Source of the DNA: Myotis daubentonii
Taxonomy: Eukaryota; Chordata; Mammalia; Chiroptera; Vespertilionidae
Reading direction: 5' to 3'
DNA length: 64,000 bases
Assembly: GCF_963259705.1 (NCBI RefSeq)
Contig: NC_081851.1
Coordinates: forward strand, 10,576,145-10,640,144
Shown here: piece by piece, positions 47,646 through 61,257 of the stretch
How the letters are laid out: every line of letters begins with the position of its first letter
Numbering within the stretch: the stretch's first letter is position 1
The notes under the pieces: generated by a model
The model's database searches: none
The model's input: the letters and a program-made list of their open reading frames with translations, nothing else
What the model was told of the DNA's origin: nothing
Made by a program: the position numbers and the translations under genes

Positions 47646-48390
47646 ATGCATGATTACGTGCTCACTCACACGAAATTCGGTGCTTTGTTGGGCGCCTAAA
47701 CGGTGGCCCATTTCCTCAGTCTTTTCCAGCAAAACGTTCTTGAGTGCCAGGCACTGGTCTGGATGCTCAGGACAGAGAAAAAAACAGCCCAGATCAGCCC
47801 TCCTTCCCCCCATGGAGCTCACAGCTTAAGCAGAGAGACCAAAACCCCTTACAGTAGTCATCCCTTACCTGTGGTTTCACTTTCTGAAGTCAACTGTGGT
47901 CTGAAAATATTAAATGCAAAATGTCAGCAGGTGTGAGATTGCACACCATTCTGAGTGATGTGACGAAACCTCGGCCCTCCTGCTCCGGACTGCCCTGGGC
48001 GCAGATCACCCCTTGCTCTGCATGTGCACGGCACCCTGTCCGTCAATCATGAGCAGGCGGCTCAGTCATAATGTCCACTGGTATCTCAGTGCTTGTGTTA
48101 AAGTCACCCTTATTTTATTTAAAAATGGCCAGAAAGAGCAAGAATAGTGATGCTGGCAATTTGGAAGTGCCACAGAGAGGCTGTGAAGTGCTTCCTTGAA
48201 GGGACAAGCTGAGGGTGCACAGAAAACACACAGTACACGTGCGACAACACTGCCCGTGCTCCAGCATCTACTGGGAACCATAGAGAGAGGGCGTGCCCTG
48301 GAGATGGGTGCAGGGCAGAGAGGAGGGGAACCAGGGATGGTGGTGTCTCAAAGGCCCAGCGAGGCCAAGTCTCCAGCGTGGGAGGCAGTG
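47646..48390. other. No gene recognised
   Basis: A stretch near 47735-47825 (GAGTGCCAGGCACTGGTCTG through CCATGGAGCTCACAGC) reads as an ancient L2/MIR-class repeat. The rest is unassigned. Minus-strand open frames that enter from the minisatellite continue here but show no domain. Confidence 0.45.
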
Positions 48391-50942
48391 CTGTGGAGGT
48401 GTGGGGTGTGGAGGTGTGGGGTGTGGAGGTGTGGGAGGTGGAGGTGTGGGGTGTGGAGGTGTGGGAGGTGGAGGTGTGGGAGGTGTTGGTGTGGGGTGTG
48501 GAGGTGTGGGGTGTGGAGGTGTGGGGTGTGGAGGTGTGGGAGGTGGAGGTGTGGGAGGTGGAGGTGTGGGAGGTGTAGGCGTGGGAGGTGTAGGCATGGG
48601 AGGTGGAGGTGTGTGGTGTGGAGGTGTGGGAGGTGGGGGTGTGGGAGGTGGAGGTGTGGGAGGTGGAGGTGTGGGAGGTGGGGGTGTGGGAGGTGGGGGT
48701 GTGGGAGGTGGAGGTGTGGGAGGTGGAGGTGTGGGAGGTGGAGGTGTGGGAGGTGGGGGTGTGGGAAGTGGAGGTGTGGGAGGTGGAGGTGTGGGAGGTG
48801 TAGGTGTGGGAGGTGTAGGTGTGGGGTGTGGAGGTGTGGGAGGTGGAGGTGTGGGAGGTGGAGGTGTGGGGTGTGGAGGTGTGGGGTGTGGAGGTGTTAG
48901 ATGTGGAGGTGTGGGAGGTGGAGGTGTGGGGTGTGGAGGAGTGGGAGGTGGAGGTGTGGGGTGTGGAGGTGTGGGAGGTGGAGGTGTGGGGTGTGGAGGT
49001 GTGGGAGGTGGAGGTGTGGGAGGTGGAGGTGTGGGGTGTGGAGGTGTGGGGTGTGGAGGTGTGGGGTGTGGAGGTGTGGGATGGGGAGGTGTGGGGTGCG
49101 GAGGTGTGGGAGGTGGAGGTGTGTGGTGTGGAGGTGTGGGAGGTGGAGGTGTGGGGTGTGGAGGTGTGGGAGGTGGAGGTGTGGGGTGCGGAGGTGTGGG
49201 AGGCGGAGGTGTGGGGTATGGAGGTGTGGGATGTGGAGGTGTGGGAGGTGGAGGTGTGGGAGGTGGGGGTGTGGGAGGTGGGGGTGTGGGAGGTGGAGGT
49301 GTGGGAGGTGGAGGTGTGGGAGGTGGAGGTGTGGGAGGTGGGGGTGTGGGAAGTGGAGGTGTGGGAGGTGGAGGTGTGGGAGGTGTAGGTGTGGGAGGTG
49401 TAGGTGTGGGGTGTGGAGGTGTGGGAGGTGGAGGTGTGGGAGGTGGAGGTGTGGGGTGTGGAGGTGTGGGGTGTGGAGGTGTTAGATGTGGAGGTGTGGG
49501 AGGTGGAGGTGTGGGGTGTGGAGGAGTGGGAGGTGGAGGTGTGGGGTGTGGAGGTGTGGGAGGTGGAGGTGTGGGGTGTGGAGGTGTGGGAGGTGGAGGT
49601 GTGGGAGGTGGAGGTGTGGGGTGTGGAGGTGTGGGGTGTGGAGGTGTGGGATGGGGAGGTGTGGGGTGCGGAGGTGTGGGAGGTGGAGGTGTGTGGTGTG
49701 GAGGTGTGGGAGGTGGAGGTGTGGGGTGTGGAGGTGTGGGAGGTGGAGGTGTGGGGTGCGGAGGTGTGGGAGGCGGAGGTGTGGGAGGTGGAGGTGTGGG
49801 GTGTGGAGGTGTGGGGTGTGGAGGTGTGGGAGGTGGAGGTGTGGGAGGTGGAGGTGTGGGGTGTGGAGGTGTGGGGTGTGGAGGTGTGGGATGGGGAGGT
49901 GTGGGGTGCGGAGGTGTGGGAGGTGGAGGTGTGTGGTGTGGAGGTGTGGGAGGTGGAGGTGTGGGGTGTGGAGGTGTGGGAGGTGGAGGTGTGGGGTGCG
50001 GAGGTGTGGGAGGCGGAGGTGTGGGGTATGGAGGTGTGGGATGTGGAGGTGTGGGAGGTGGAGGTGTGGGAGGTGGAGGTGTTTGATGAGGAAGTGTGGG
50101 AGGTGGAGGTGTGGAATGAGGAGGCTTGGGGTGTGGAGGTGTGGGAGGTGGGGGTGTGGGAGGTGGAGGTGTGGGAGGTGGAGGTGTGGGACGTGGGGGT
50201 GTGGGAGGTGGGGGTGTGGGAGGTGGAGGTGTGGGAGGTGGGGGTGTGGGAGGTGGAGGTGTGGGAGGTGGAGGTGTGGGAGGTGGAGGTGTGGAATGAG
50301 GAGGCGTGGGGTGTGGAGGTGTGGGAGGTGGGGGTGTGGGAGGTGGAGGTGTGGGAGGTGGAGGTGTGGAATGAGGAGGCGTGGGGTGTGGAGGTGTGGG
50401 AGGTGGGGGTGTGGGAGGTGGAGGTGTGGGAGGTGGAGGTGTGGAATGAGGAGGCGTGGGGTGTGGAGGTGTGGGAGGTGGGGGTGTGGGAGGTGGAGGT
50501 GTGGGAGGTGGGGGTGTGGGAGGTGGAGGTGTGGGAGGTGGAGGTGTGGGAGGTGGAGGTGTGGAATGAGGAGGCGTGGGGTGTGGAGGTGTGGGAGGTG
50601 GGGGTGTGGGAGGTGGGGGTGTGGGAGGTGGAGGTGTGGGGTGTGGAGGTGTGGGATGTGGAGGTGTGGGATGTGGAGGTGTGGGAGGTGGAGGTGTGGG
50701 AGGTGGAGGTGTGGGAGGTGGGGGTGTGGGAGGTGGGGGTGTGGGAGGTGGAGGTGTGGGAGGTGGAGGTGTGGGAGGTGGAGGTGTGGAATGAGGAGGC
50801 GTGGGGTGTGGAGGTGTTGGAGGTGGGGGTGTGGGAGGTGGGGGTGTGGGATGGGGAGGTGTGGGATGGGGAGGTGTGGGAGGTGGAGGTGTGGAATGAG
50901 GAGGCGTGGGGTGTGGAGGTGTAGGGTGCGGAGGTGTGGGAT
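48391..50942. repeat. 15-bp minisatellite, about 170 units
   Basis: About 2.55 kb of 15-bp units of form NNN-TGG-RGG-TGT-GGG, where NNN is mostly GTG or AGG. Because 60 is a multiple of 15, the constant phase over successive 60-base rows shows essentially no insertion or deletion in the whole array. Variants include ATGGGGAGGTGTGGG, AGGCGG-, GTGTGGAGGAGTGGG, and ATGAGGAGGCGTGGG at 50116, 50296, 50371, 50446, 50566, 50791 and 50896. Higher-order duplications with 585-bp and 240-bp spacing are visible. All six frames are largely stop-free, giving spurious frames up to 976 codons. The plus strand is extremely G-rich. Confidence 0.98.
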
Positions 50943-51097
50943 ATGAAAGTGGAGGTGAAAGCAGCGGGCATCCTGACCTTGAGATGGGACCCTGGGAATG
51001 CAGTGATGCAAGTCCAGGTGAGGGAGTGGGACCCTGGGCGAAGCCAGCCTCTGAGGACTGCCGCCAGGGGGCAGAGCAGGGAAGTGATGGGTTTTGT

Positions 51098-51310
51098 TTT
51101 TTAATATTTTTATTGATTTCAGAGAGGAAGGGAGAGGGAGAGAGAGATAGAAACATCGTCGATGAGAGAGAATCATTGATCGGCTGCCTCCTGCACACTC
51201 CCTACTGGGGATCTAACCCATAAACCAGGCATGTGCCCTTGACCGGAAGCGAACCTGGGACCTTTCAGTCCCTAGGCCGACGCTCTATCTACTGAGCCAA
51301 ATCGGCCTCG
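51098..51310 (-). mobile_element. Ves SINE
   Basis: On the plus strand: AATATTTTTATTGATTTCAG, purine-rich body, AGAGAATCATTGATCGGCTG, inverted B-box region GAAGCGAACCTGGGACC, and inverted head CTACTGAGCCAAATCGGCC. The flanks GGGTTTTGTTTTTT and GGGTTGGTTTTTTT are a likely target duplication. It begins about 150 bp after the minisatellite. Confidence 0.93.
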
Positions 51311-52120
51311 GCGGGTTGGTTTTTTTAGCTACTTGCTTTTCTGTTTCAGCTGAAGCCAGGATCATCTGTGTGCTGCGAGAGGAGGAAAGACAAGACGACA
51401 CCAGAGAACAGGAAAGTGCAGGGCCAATCCTGGAGCAGGAGAGAGGGGCTGGCCCTGTGGGGCCTGTGACTGGACACACTGGGCATCTCTACCCCTCCCC
51501 ACCGAGGGTGGGACTTGGCTGGCCGGCCTGCAGGCCCGGGAGCAGGCTCGGGCCGTCTTGGCCTGGGCATCCCCGGCCCCGCGGACCTGGCGCTCAGCAC
51601 ACCCACGTCTGTCCCACAGGACTGACGGCGGCCCCAGCCCGGGTGAGCCACCCGCCCGCTCCGCAGGGGAGCAGGGCCCAGGTCCCATCCTGCTCCCAAA
51701 CCCCCTCCCGGTGCTGAGGGCAGCTCCGCTTCCCCAGACCCAACTTGCAAAATTCCCCAATCAAATGCTTTCTTTCCCGCCCCCTAGTCTTTCTCCAGTT
51801 CCTCTGGGAGCAGATGGATTCCAGATAATTCCATGCCAGACAGCATTCAGTAGGAAAGAATTTTGGGGCTAACTGTTCTATTTTGGTTCTGCGTCCTCTT
51901 CCTCTCCCTCCAGCAAACATCAATTACATCCGAATCTTTGCTGAGAGGACAGCCTTCCACAGAAGCCGAGGGACGGATGATCCATGCTAGAGCCGGTTGG
52001 GGGGGGGGGGTGAGGGGGGCGGTCTGCAGGCTGGTGAAGGAGGAAGGTTCCGGTTGTTGAAGAGGTGTCCTGCCTGGTGCGTGTGGGGAGGGCGCGTGGT
52101 AAGGCGGAAGGTGGCCCTGT
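51311..52120. other. No gene recognised
   Basis: GC-rich with a G-run at 52000-52010; chance frames on both strands. Confidence 0.5.
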
Positions 52121-52132
52121 GCCAGCAGGCCC

Positions 52133-52352
52133 CCCATTTTTAAAAATATTTGTATTGATTTCAGAGAGGAAGGGAGAAGGAGAGTGAGATAGAAACGTCA
52201 ATGATGAGAGAGAATCATTGATTGGCTGCCTCCTGCACACCCCCTACTGGGGATGGAGCCCACAACCCAGGCATGTGCCCTTGACTGGAATGGAACCTGG
52301 GACCCTTCAGTCTGCAGGCTGAGGCTCTATCCACTGAGCCAAACCGGCTAGG
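52133..52352 (-). mobile_element. Ves SINE with clear target duplication
   Basis: On the plus strand: AAAATATTTGTATTGATTTC, purine-rich body, GAGAATCATTGATTGGCTGC, inverted B-box GAATGGAACCTGGGACCC and inverted head GAGCCAAACCGGCTAGG. Identical 12-bp copies of GCCAGCAGGCCC lie at 52121-52132 and 52353-52364. Confidence 0.96.
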
Positions 52353-52364
52353 GCCAGCAGGCCC

Positions 52365-53017
52365 ACTGTTAAGAGCGACAGTGAAGATTTCGCACCAGCA
52401 GGAATGGAAACCGAGAGATTGCCGTGTCCCCAGTCTTCTGGGCCAGTGGCCCATCGTCTGCTGTGGGCCCACATTGTCTCCCCCAAGGGACAGGGGGCGG
52501 GCCTCCCAGGGTCCCCTGCTGGCTGGTGAAGACACTGAGAACGGGCTCCAGGAGAGCTTGGGAGGGCGCCCGTTTTAACGGTGCACGCGACACCGTGGGG
52601 CTGCATCCATGAACCGTGGGGAGGTCTGCAGGCTGCGCTTCCTGTGAAGACGCACTGAAACCCTGAGCCTCGCTCCTCAGAGAGCCTGGGCAGTAGGTGC
52701 AGGAAGTCAGGTGCCTCTTCAAATCGCACTGCTGTCATCGGGGTGTAATCATAATACTAAAAAACTGGGAACACCTTCATCCCCAGTACCAGGAAGTGTC
52801 TAAATAATTATCATGCACCCACAAGGCAGGGGCCATGCAGCCAGCCACACAGGAACATGCTCCAGGCACAGTAAGTGAGAAAAGCTGATACAGAGGCGAG
52901 TAAAGAGCACAGTCCACGTTTCATATAAAAACACCAGCACGTACGCACGGAAAAGACACTGACAGGATAGCCACCAAAACGTAACAGAAGTCATCTTTGG
53001 GGGATAAGATTGCAGGA
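52365..53017. other. No gene recognised
   Basis: No recognisable exon or repeat in the 650 bp before the DOLK retrocopy. Confidence 0.5.
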
Positions 53018-53035
53018 AATTTTTATTATTTTCTT
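53018..53035. repeat. Target-site duplication, left copy
   Basis: AATTTTTATTATTTTCTT; the identical 18-bp sequence is at 55249-55266. Together they bracket the DOLK retrocopy and mark LINE-mediated retroposition. Confidence 0.95.
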
Positions 53036-55248
<2,213 letters not shown>

Positions 55249-55266
55249 AATTTTTATTATTTTCTT
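55249..55266. repeat. Target-site duplication, right copy
   Basis: Second copy of the 18-bp AATTTTTATTATTTTCTT at the 5' side of the DOLK retrocopy. Confidence 0.95.
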
Positions 55267-55267
55267 A

Positions 55268-55736
55268 AGTAGAGGCCCGGTGCACAAAAAATTTGTGCAC
55301 TCAGGGGGATGGGGGGTCCCTCAGCCCGGCCTGTGCCCTCTCACAGTCTGGGACCCCTCAGGGGATGACCACCTGCTGGCTTAGGCCCGCTCCCCAGGGG
55401 ATTGGGCCTAAGATGGCAATCAGACATCCCTCTGGCAGCCCAGCAGCCCTTGGGGGATGTCCACTTGCAGGGGAGCAGGCCTAAACTGCAGTTGGACATC
55501 CTCAGCGCTGCTGAGGAGGCAGGAGAGGCTCCCACCACCACCACTGTACTGGCAGCCATCAGCCTGGCTTGTGGCTGAGCAGAGCTCCTCCCATGTGTGA
55601 GCGCCCTGACCACCAGAGGGCAGCTTCTGCATTGAGCGTCTGCCCCCTGGTGGTCAGTGTGTGTCATAGTGATCAGTCATTCCCAGTCATTCTGCTATTA
55701 GGGTCAGTTTGCATATTACCCTTTTACTATATAGGA
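55268..55736 (-). mobile_element. Helitron
   Basis: The plus strand begins GTAGAGGCCCGGTGCAC with a hairpin (CAAAAAATTTGTG) and closes AATATTACCC-like to TTACTATATAGGA, the reversed TC 5' end. The 3' terminus is CTAC-like rather than CTAG. It begins one or two bases after the DOLK target duplication. Confidence 0.88.
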
Positions 55737-56414
55737 TAGAGGCCTCGTGCATGGGTGGGGCCCAGCTGGTTTGCCCTGAAGGGTGTCCTGGATCAGGGTG
55801 GGGGTCCTGTTTGGGTGCCAGGCCAGCCTGGATGACAGGCTGATGGCTGTTTGTAGCTGGTCACACCCCCTTCAGTTTGGGGGGTTCCTATTGGGGTGCC
55901 TGGCCAGCCTGGGTGAGGGGCTGAGGGCTGTTTTCAGGCTGGTGGGCGACTGAAGCTCCCAGCCTCTCCTTTTTTCTTTTTCTTTTTTATTCTCGGATTA
56001 ATTTACCTTCTATAGCTGTCACTGGAGCTGAGAGCAAGCTCCAGCTCTGAGGCCGTTTCCGGCTGAAAGCAGGTACCTGGGTTTGTTTAGATTCTATAAT
56101 TGAAACTCTGTTGCCATCACTGGCCGCTCTAAGCTCTGAGGCCGCGCTGGCTGAAAGCAGGTTTCTGGGGTTTGTTTAGGTTCTATAATTGCAACATTAT
56201 TTCATCCGGAGCTCAGAGCTGAGCTGCGGCAGGTGGGGAACATTGACTTCCTCCATCACTGGAGTAAGCAAGCCTCATGTTCATCTTCGCTTCAGCTGCC
56301 TGGCTGCCGGCCGCCATCTTGGCTGGCAGTTAATTTGCATATCTCGCTGATTAGCCAATGGGAAGGGTAGCAAAGTTATGGTTAATTACGATGTTTCTCT
56401 ATTATTAGATAGGA
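55737..56414 (-). mobile_element. Helitron, abutting the previous
   Basis: Begins on the plus strand TAGAGGCCTCGTGCATGG (altered 3' end) directly after the 5' end of the preceding Helitron and closes TTATTAGATAGGA at 56414. Near its 5' end it holds CCGCCATCTTGG (56311-56322), ATTTGCAT (56333-56340) and CCAAT (56355-56359). It contains two related segments with TTCTATAATTG near 56090-56100 and 56180-56190. It is non-coding. Confidence 0.88.
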
Positions 56415-56739
56415 TATTTTTTTCTAGTTTCCTTTCGTAACAATAAGTATTTATTATGTATGTACTGAAAGCATATTTTACAGTATGCGTATGCATTCTC
56501 ATTGTATGCATTTTCATGGAAGTCAACCAACAGGAAAAAGGAAAGAATGTTAAGAACAGCTCATCATTTGTTCTTTGCTGGAAGTGGAAGATGGACCATT
56601 CATATATGGAATTCTATCACATAACAAGTGCTACTTTTTAATTTGCATCAAGAGGGAAAGCCTGTGTCGTATTCATAGAATCAAAAAACACACAAACTCA
56701 CTGCGCGAAAATTTTTTCTCCCTCTCCAGACCCCTCCCC
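56415..56739. other. No feature recognised
   Basis: AT-rich, no recognisable gene or repeat. Confidence 0.5.
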
Positions 56740-57690
56740 TGCACCCGGGGGGCTGGCCTGCATGGGCTGGGTCAGTGGATGCCACGACTTGGGCTGCAGT
56801 GGGTTTGGCCAGTGGGGAGCCCTGGCAGGAGATCAGAGAGAGTGAAGTGGTGCTTATTTGTTTCCCGGATCTCTCCCTGCAGGTGCTGCTGTTCATTTTG
56901 TATTTCTATACGACAAGCCACAGTGCCTCCCAGGTGGCCCTCTATGGCCTTTCTCTGGGCTCTGGGGGCCACTTCTTCCCTCATCCCTTTAGGTCCTGGG
57001 TGGCAAACACCTTTCCTTGTTGCTGACCGAGGAGTTACACCATCCCCGTGAGCAACCCTTTAAATCCTAAGAATCCCGAAACACCAATCAGAAAGAACAT
57101 ATGCACCCCTATGCTCATAGCAGCATTATTTCCAATAGCTAAGATCTGGAAACAGCCCAAGTGCCCATCAGTAGATGAGTGGATAAAAAAGCTGTGGTAC
57201 ATTTACACCATGGAATACTATGCAGCAGTAAAAAAAAAAAATGGAGCTCTTATCCTTTGAGACGGCATGGAGGGGCCTGGAGAGTATCATGCTAAGTGAA
57301 ATAAGCCAGTCAGAGAAAGACAAGTATCACATGATCTCACTCATGTGGAATCTAATGAACAAAATAAACTGACAAACAAAATAGGTCCAGAGACATGGAT
57401 GTGTGGAACAAACTGACAGAGGTCAGAGGGAAGAGGGTGGGGGGATTGGAAGAGATTAACTGAAGACCTTGCATGCATACTAGTACATGCATGGCCCATG
57501 GACACAGGCGATAAAGTGGCGAAGGCCTGGGGTGGGGCTGGGTGGAAGCGGGCAAAGGCAGGGTGGGGTAGGGGACATCTGTAATACTGTCAACAGTAAA
57601 AAAAGAGTCCTTTTACTGAGCTCACTGCAAATTACCCTCGTTCAGTGTGCCATCCGCTTCCTGCCTGGCCCAACTGGCGTGAGCGTTCAT
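56740..57690 (+). repeat. Old repeat interrupted by L1
   Basis: The halves 56740-57060 (TTGGCCAGTGGGGAGCCCTG, GGCAGGAGATCAGAGAGAGT, CCTTTAGGTCCTGGGTGGCA) and 57606-57690 (GCAAATTACCCTCGTTCAGT, GTGCCATCCGCTTCCTGCCT) belong to one widespread ancient mammalian repeat that I cannot name. A partial copy is at 28700-28890. The space between is a younger L1. Confidence 0.5.
57071..57605 (+). mobile_element. L1 3' end, 5'-truncated
   Basis: Starts in the L1 ORF2-end segment (ATGCACCCCTATGCTCATAG, GGAATACTATGCAGCAGTAA), runs through the 3' UTR (TGTGGAACAAACTGACAGAG, GGTGGGGTAGGGGACATCTG) and ends with AACAGTAAAAAAAGA. Sequence is fairly close to consensus, so it is comparatively recent. The flanks CCCTTTAAATCC and TCCTTTTACTG are only loosely similar. 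Confidence 0.8.
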
Positions 57691-59867
57691 GTGCCCAGCC
57701 TCCTGCTTCCCACTTGGGTCTGAATCAAGCCTGATTGATTCACCTACGCGTCCCGCAGAGGGGAAAACAGATCTACCGAATGGCAAACTGAAAGGACAAA
57801 CCGCAGACAGGAGGAGAGGCACCAGAAGGCGTCGCCTCCTTTGGGTAAAGATGTTCATATAACGCATTCCTAGGCTTGCCGAGCAGGCTAACAAGAAGCA
57901 GAGGGAATAAGATCACACTTTTCCAGCATCATCTTTTTGGTGACAAATTAAAGAGGGGGAAAAGATCCAGCCACCAGGGGAACACAGGGACAAAGAAATA
58001 CCTTCCTATGTTCACATCCCATGGGCGGCCCAACATCACCCAAGAACATGTCCTCAGGGCCTCAGGGCTCTCACCTCCTGCCTGGGGTCTCCACCCTCAG
58101 GTGGTGCCATCTGTCCTGAAGTGAAGGTGGCCCCGGCATGTCGAGATGAGGGAGGTGAGCGTGAGGTGGGGGGACTGCAGGGGGTTACATGTGCACTCAG
58201 AAGCACTTCTCCAAATCCCACCTGCTCTTCAAGGTGCGGCTCAAAACCCACCACTTCCTTAAGGACCAGCTGTTCTCTGAACTCTGATACAGTTCATCGA
58301 GACCCTTTTTAAAAAATGTACAACTTTTTCTTTCCATCGTCTGCACAGTCTAGGGCCACCTATCTTCCAGGGATGCATCTGTCAGCACTTCCCAGGGCGC
58401 TGGGTGCACAGCAGGGCTCCGTGAACAGCTGACTCACAGACAGGTGGGCTGCCCATGGCCCATTGCGGCGGAAGTAACACCAGCTGTAATAAGGGGCACA
58501 TGCTTTGTCACACACCAGCTTCTAACCTGTGTTTACCTGCATTTCCTCATCCACCAGATAGTTCATGAGTGAGGTAGCATCTCTAGTCCCATTTTATAGA
58601 CTCGGGCTCAGACCCCGGAAGCCAGGTTCTTAACCTCTCAGCCATCCCGCCCATCTCCTTGGCGACCATCCCCATCCTCCAATGACCATTTCAGCGAGCT
58701 GCTCCACCACACGGGCCGCTCTAACATGCACTGTAATGAAATCAAGAGAATCGGAGTTCACAAATGACTACACCTGCGGGAGGAGGACCGCTCGCACCCA
58801 ACATTCCTGCGTCCTGCTGGGCTTCCTTCCCCCACACCTGCCTGCTTCCCTGGGGCAGCAGGCGGACACCAGGGGGCCCATTACCACCTTGCCAGGGGCC
58901 TGGCCTGAACTCCTCCAGCCCTGGCCCCCTGCTTTAGCCCAACTGGAAGCTCCCTTGTACTCCCAACTTTAGAATCGAATGGAAAAGAGATGACTAAGAA
59001 GTTCTGTTCACTGTGCACTTTGGCCAAGCAGCCCGAGGGCGTTTCTACGGTTCTGAAGCCGCTCATACTCGGGGTCTGCTTAGGCTCCGCCTTCCAGCGT
59101 TCACACTTGGATCGATAAAATGAGATGAAAATAGCTCTTACGGTGTGTGGCTAAGACTTGGACCAGAGACCACATGAAATATTTGGGCACCAAATTCTTT
59201 TTCCGAAGCCCTGGCATGGAAAGTTTGACTCAAAATTCATTGAAGTGGGGCTGAGATTTCATTTTTATAAAGAACGTACTGAGGTCAACCCATCCTGGAC
59301 ATTCTCCGTGTGAGCACAGACACCCTGGCCCGGGGGTGGGGTGGGGGGGCGGGGGCAGGGGAGGAGGCCACAGCTGCACGTTGATGGCCGTGACATTGCT
59401 GACTACACAGGTGCATTTAGTGCCATGCGGGTAACAGAGGGTCTGCGGAAAGGACTCTGATTGTGGTGTTTAGTTTAAAAACATACCTTTTCTGAGCACT
59501 TGTTGGCAGTTTAAGTTCTAGCCATCATCAATCACATTCCTTAGGCCCGAAAAACATGGAAACACACGCAAATTGTCCGTTACCTTTTCCCAGAACAGGA
59601 AGGAATTCGTTGAGAGGGAAAGCAAACAGAGCCACCAAGAACACTGGGTTGACTGCCTTCTCTATTTCTAAGTAACTGAAAGAAAAAAATGCTGCTCTGT
59701 TGCCTTTACTAGGCTGGTGCAAAGAGCACTGTTAGAAGAATAATCACTTGGCACCAGGTGCCTCTGCGCTCCCTGCGCTGGCCCGCGAGGCCACGCAGAC
59801 GCCTGTGCATCAGCGGAACCACGAAGGATCAATAAAGGCAATCCAGTCTGTTTCCCATCGACCCTTT
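57691..59867. other. No gene recognised
   Basis: The part 58500-58640 (CATTTCCTCATCCACCAGAT through GTTCTTAACCTCTCAGCC) reads like an eroded MIR in minus orientation. A G-rich run lies at 59330-59365. I identify nothing else. Confidence 0.45.
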
Positions 59868-60080
59868 TCTTATTGTGGTAAAATCTACAGAACCTGCCAC
59901 CTGCCATCTCAGTGCGTGAGTGCACGGGGCGGTGGCACTGAGTGCGTTCACAATATACTGTGACCGCCAACACCATGCATCTCAGAACCTGATCATTGTC
60001 CCAAGCAGAACGTCCGTCCCGTTCCACACGAGCGCCCCATCCCCTCCTTGCCCGGTGCCTGGCAACTACCCTTCCCCTTT
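59868..60080. repeat. Old L1-class repeat fragment
   Basis: Landmarks TTATTGTGGTAAAATCTACA, GTGCGTTCACAATATACTGT and CCCAAGCAGAACGTCCGTCC belong to the same old LINE-derived family as 30180-30355. Confidence 0.6.
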
Positions 60081-60424
60081 CTGACAGTGAATCTGACTTT
60101 CTTCTTGTCCGTCCTTATTTGCTTCCAGATCTGCTGTTTTGTTTTAATTCTAGTGACATAAGCATAGCAAGAAGGTCAAGCTGGTCATGCTGTGTTTGGG
60201 AGGCAATGTAACCATTCCCATATCTTTTGATCTTCAAGCAATGAGATGGAGTGGACTAATTCTTTAATCAGTCTGTGTGTCTGTATCTGGACACCGAATT
60301 ACAGTAAGCATGACTTAATGGAGCTTCGCTTGAAGTTTGTCTCGAATGGATCACTAGATCTAAATCACTTGTGCAAATTAAAATCAGTAAGCCTGGGCCA
60401 TACACTAAATACATCCTTGGTTTA

Positions 60425-61150
60425 CTAGGGCCGTCATACAAAGTGCCACAGAGTCAGTGGCTTAGACAACATGAATTTATTTTCTCACACTTTTGGAGAC
60501 TAGAAGTCCAAGATTAAGATGTTGACAGGGTCTGTCTCTTCTGAGAGGTCTTTCCTTGGATTGCAAATAGCTGTCTTCTCCCCGTGTCTTCACACAGTTT
60601 TTCCTCTGTGTATGTCTTTATCATAATGTCTTAGTTTTGGCTGCCATAACGAAGCATCAAAGACTTGATGACAAGAGAAACTTATTTCTCACAGCTCTGG
60701 AGGCTGGAAGCGTGCCCGCATGGTTGAGTTCTGGTAAGAACCCTCTCTAGGTTTCAGATGCCAAGTTTTCCTTGTGTCTTCACTTGCTGGACAGAATAGA
60801 GAGCAGAAGCAAGCTCTCACATGACTCTCTTAAAGGCACTAATCCCATTCGTGAGGGCTTCACCCTGATGACCCCATCTAATCCTAGTTACCTGCCAAAG
60901 GTCTGCCTCCTAGTACCATCACATTCGGGGGTAGGGTTCAACATATGACTTTTGAAAGGGACACCTAATGTCTTCGTCTTATAAAAACTCCAGTCATACT
61001 GGACTAGGAGCCACTCTAATGACCTCATTTAATTGTAATTACCAGTTCAAAGACCTTACCTTTAAATACTGCCACATTGAGGTACTGAGACTTAAATTCG
61101 GACTTCAATGTATAAACCTGGGGAGGGGGGACACAATTCAACCCATAACA
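60425..61150 (+). mobile_element. Nested MLT1-like (MaLR) LTRs
   Basis: The outer copy is split: 60425-60628 (TAGGGCCGTCATACAAAGTG, TTTTGGAGACTAGAAGTCCA) and 60966-61150 (AGTCATACTGGACTAGGAGC, GGGGACACAATTCAACCCAT). The middle, 60629-60965, starts afresh with TTAGTTTTGGCTGCCATAAC and runs through CTCACAGCTCTGGAGGCTGG to GGGTTCAACATATGAC. This fits insertion of one MaLR-type LTR into another. The split points are approximate. Confidence 0.65.
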
Positions 61151-61257
61151 CAATTCAAATATAGATGCAAAGAAACTTTAATAATTTTAATAAAAATTGA
61201 ATGACAGTGGATCTTCATGATGTCAGGCTTCAGCCAGACACTGAGAGCAGAAGGAGC

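Noticed and set aside
48119..51198. Very long open frames (up to 976 codons) on both strands
   Set aside because: They are produced by a 15-bp tandem repeat whose length is divisible by three and which lacks stops in most frames. The peptides are pure 5-residue repeats, differ in every frame and have no domain.
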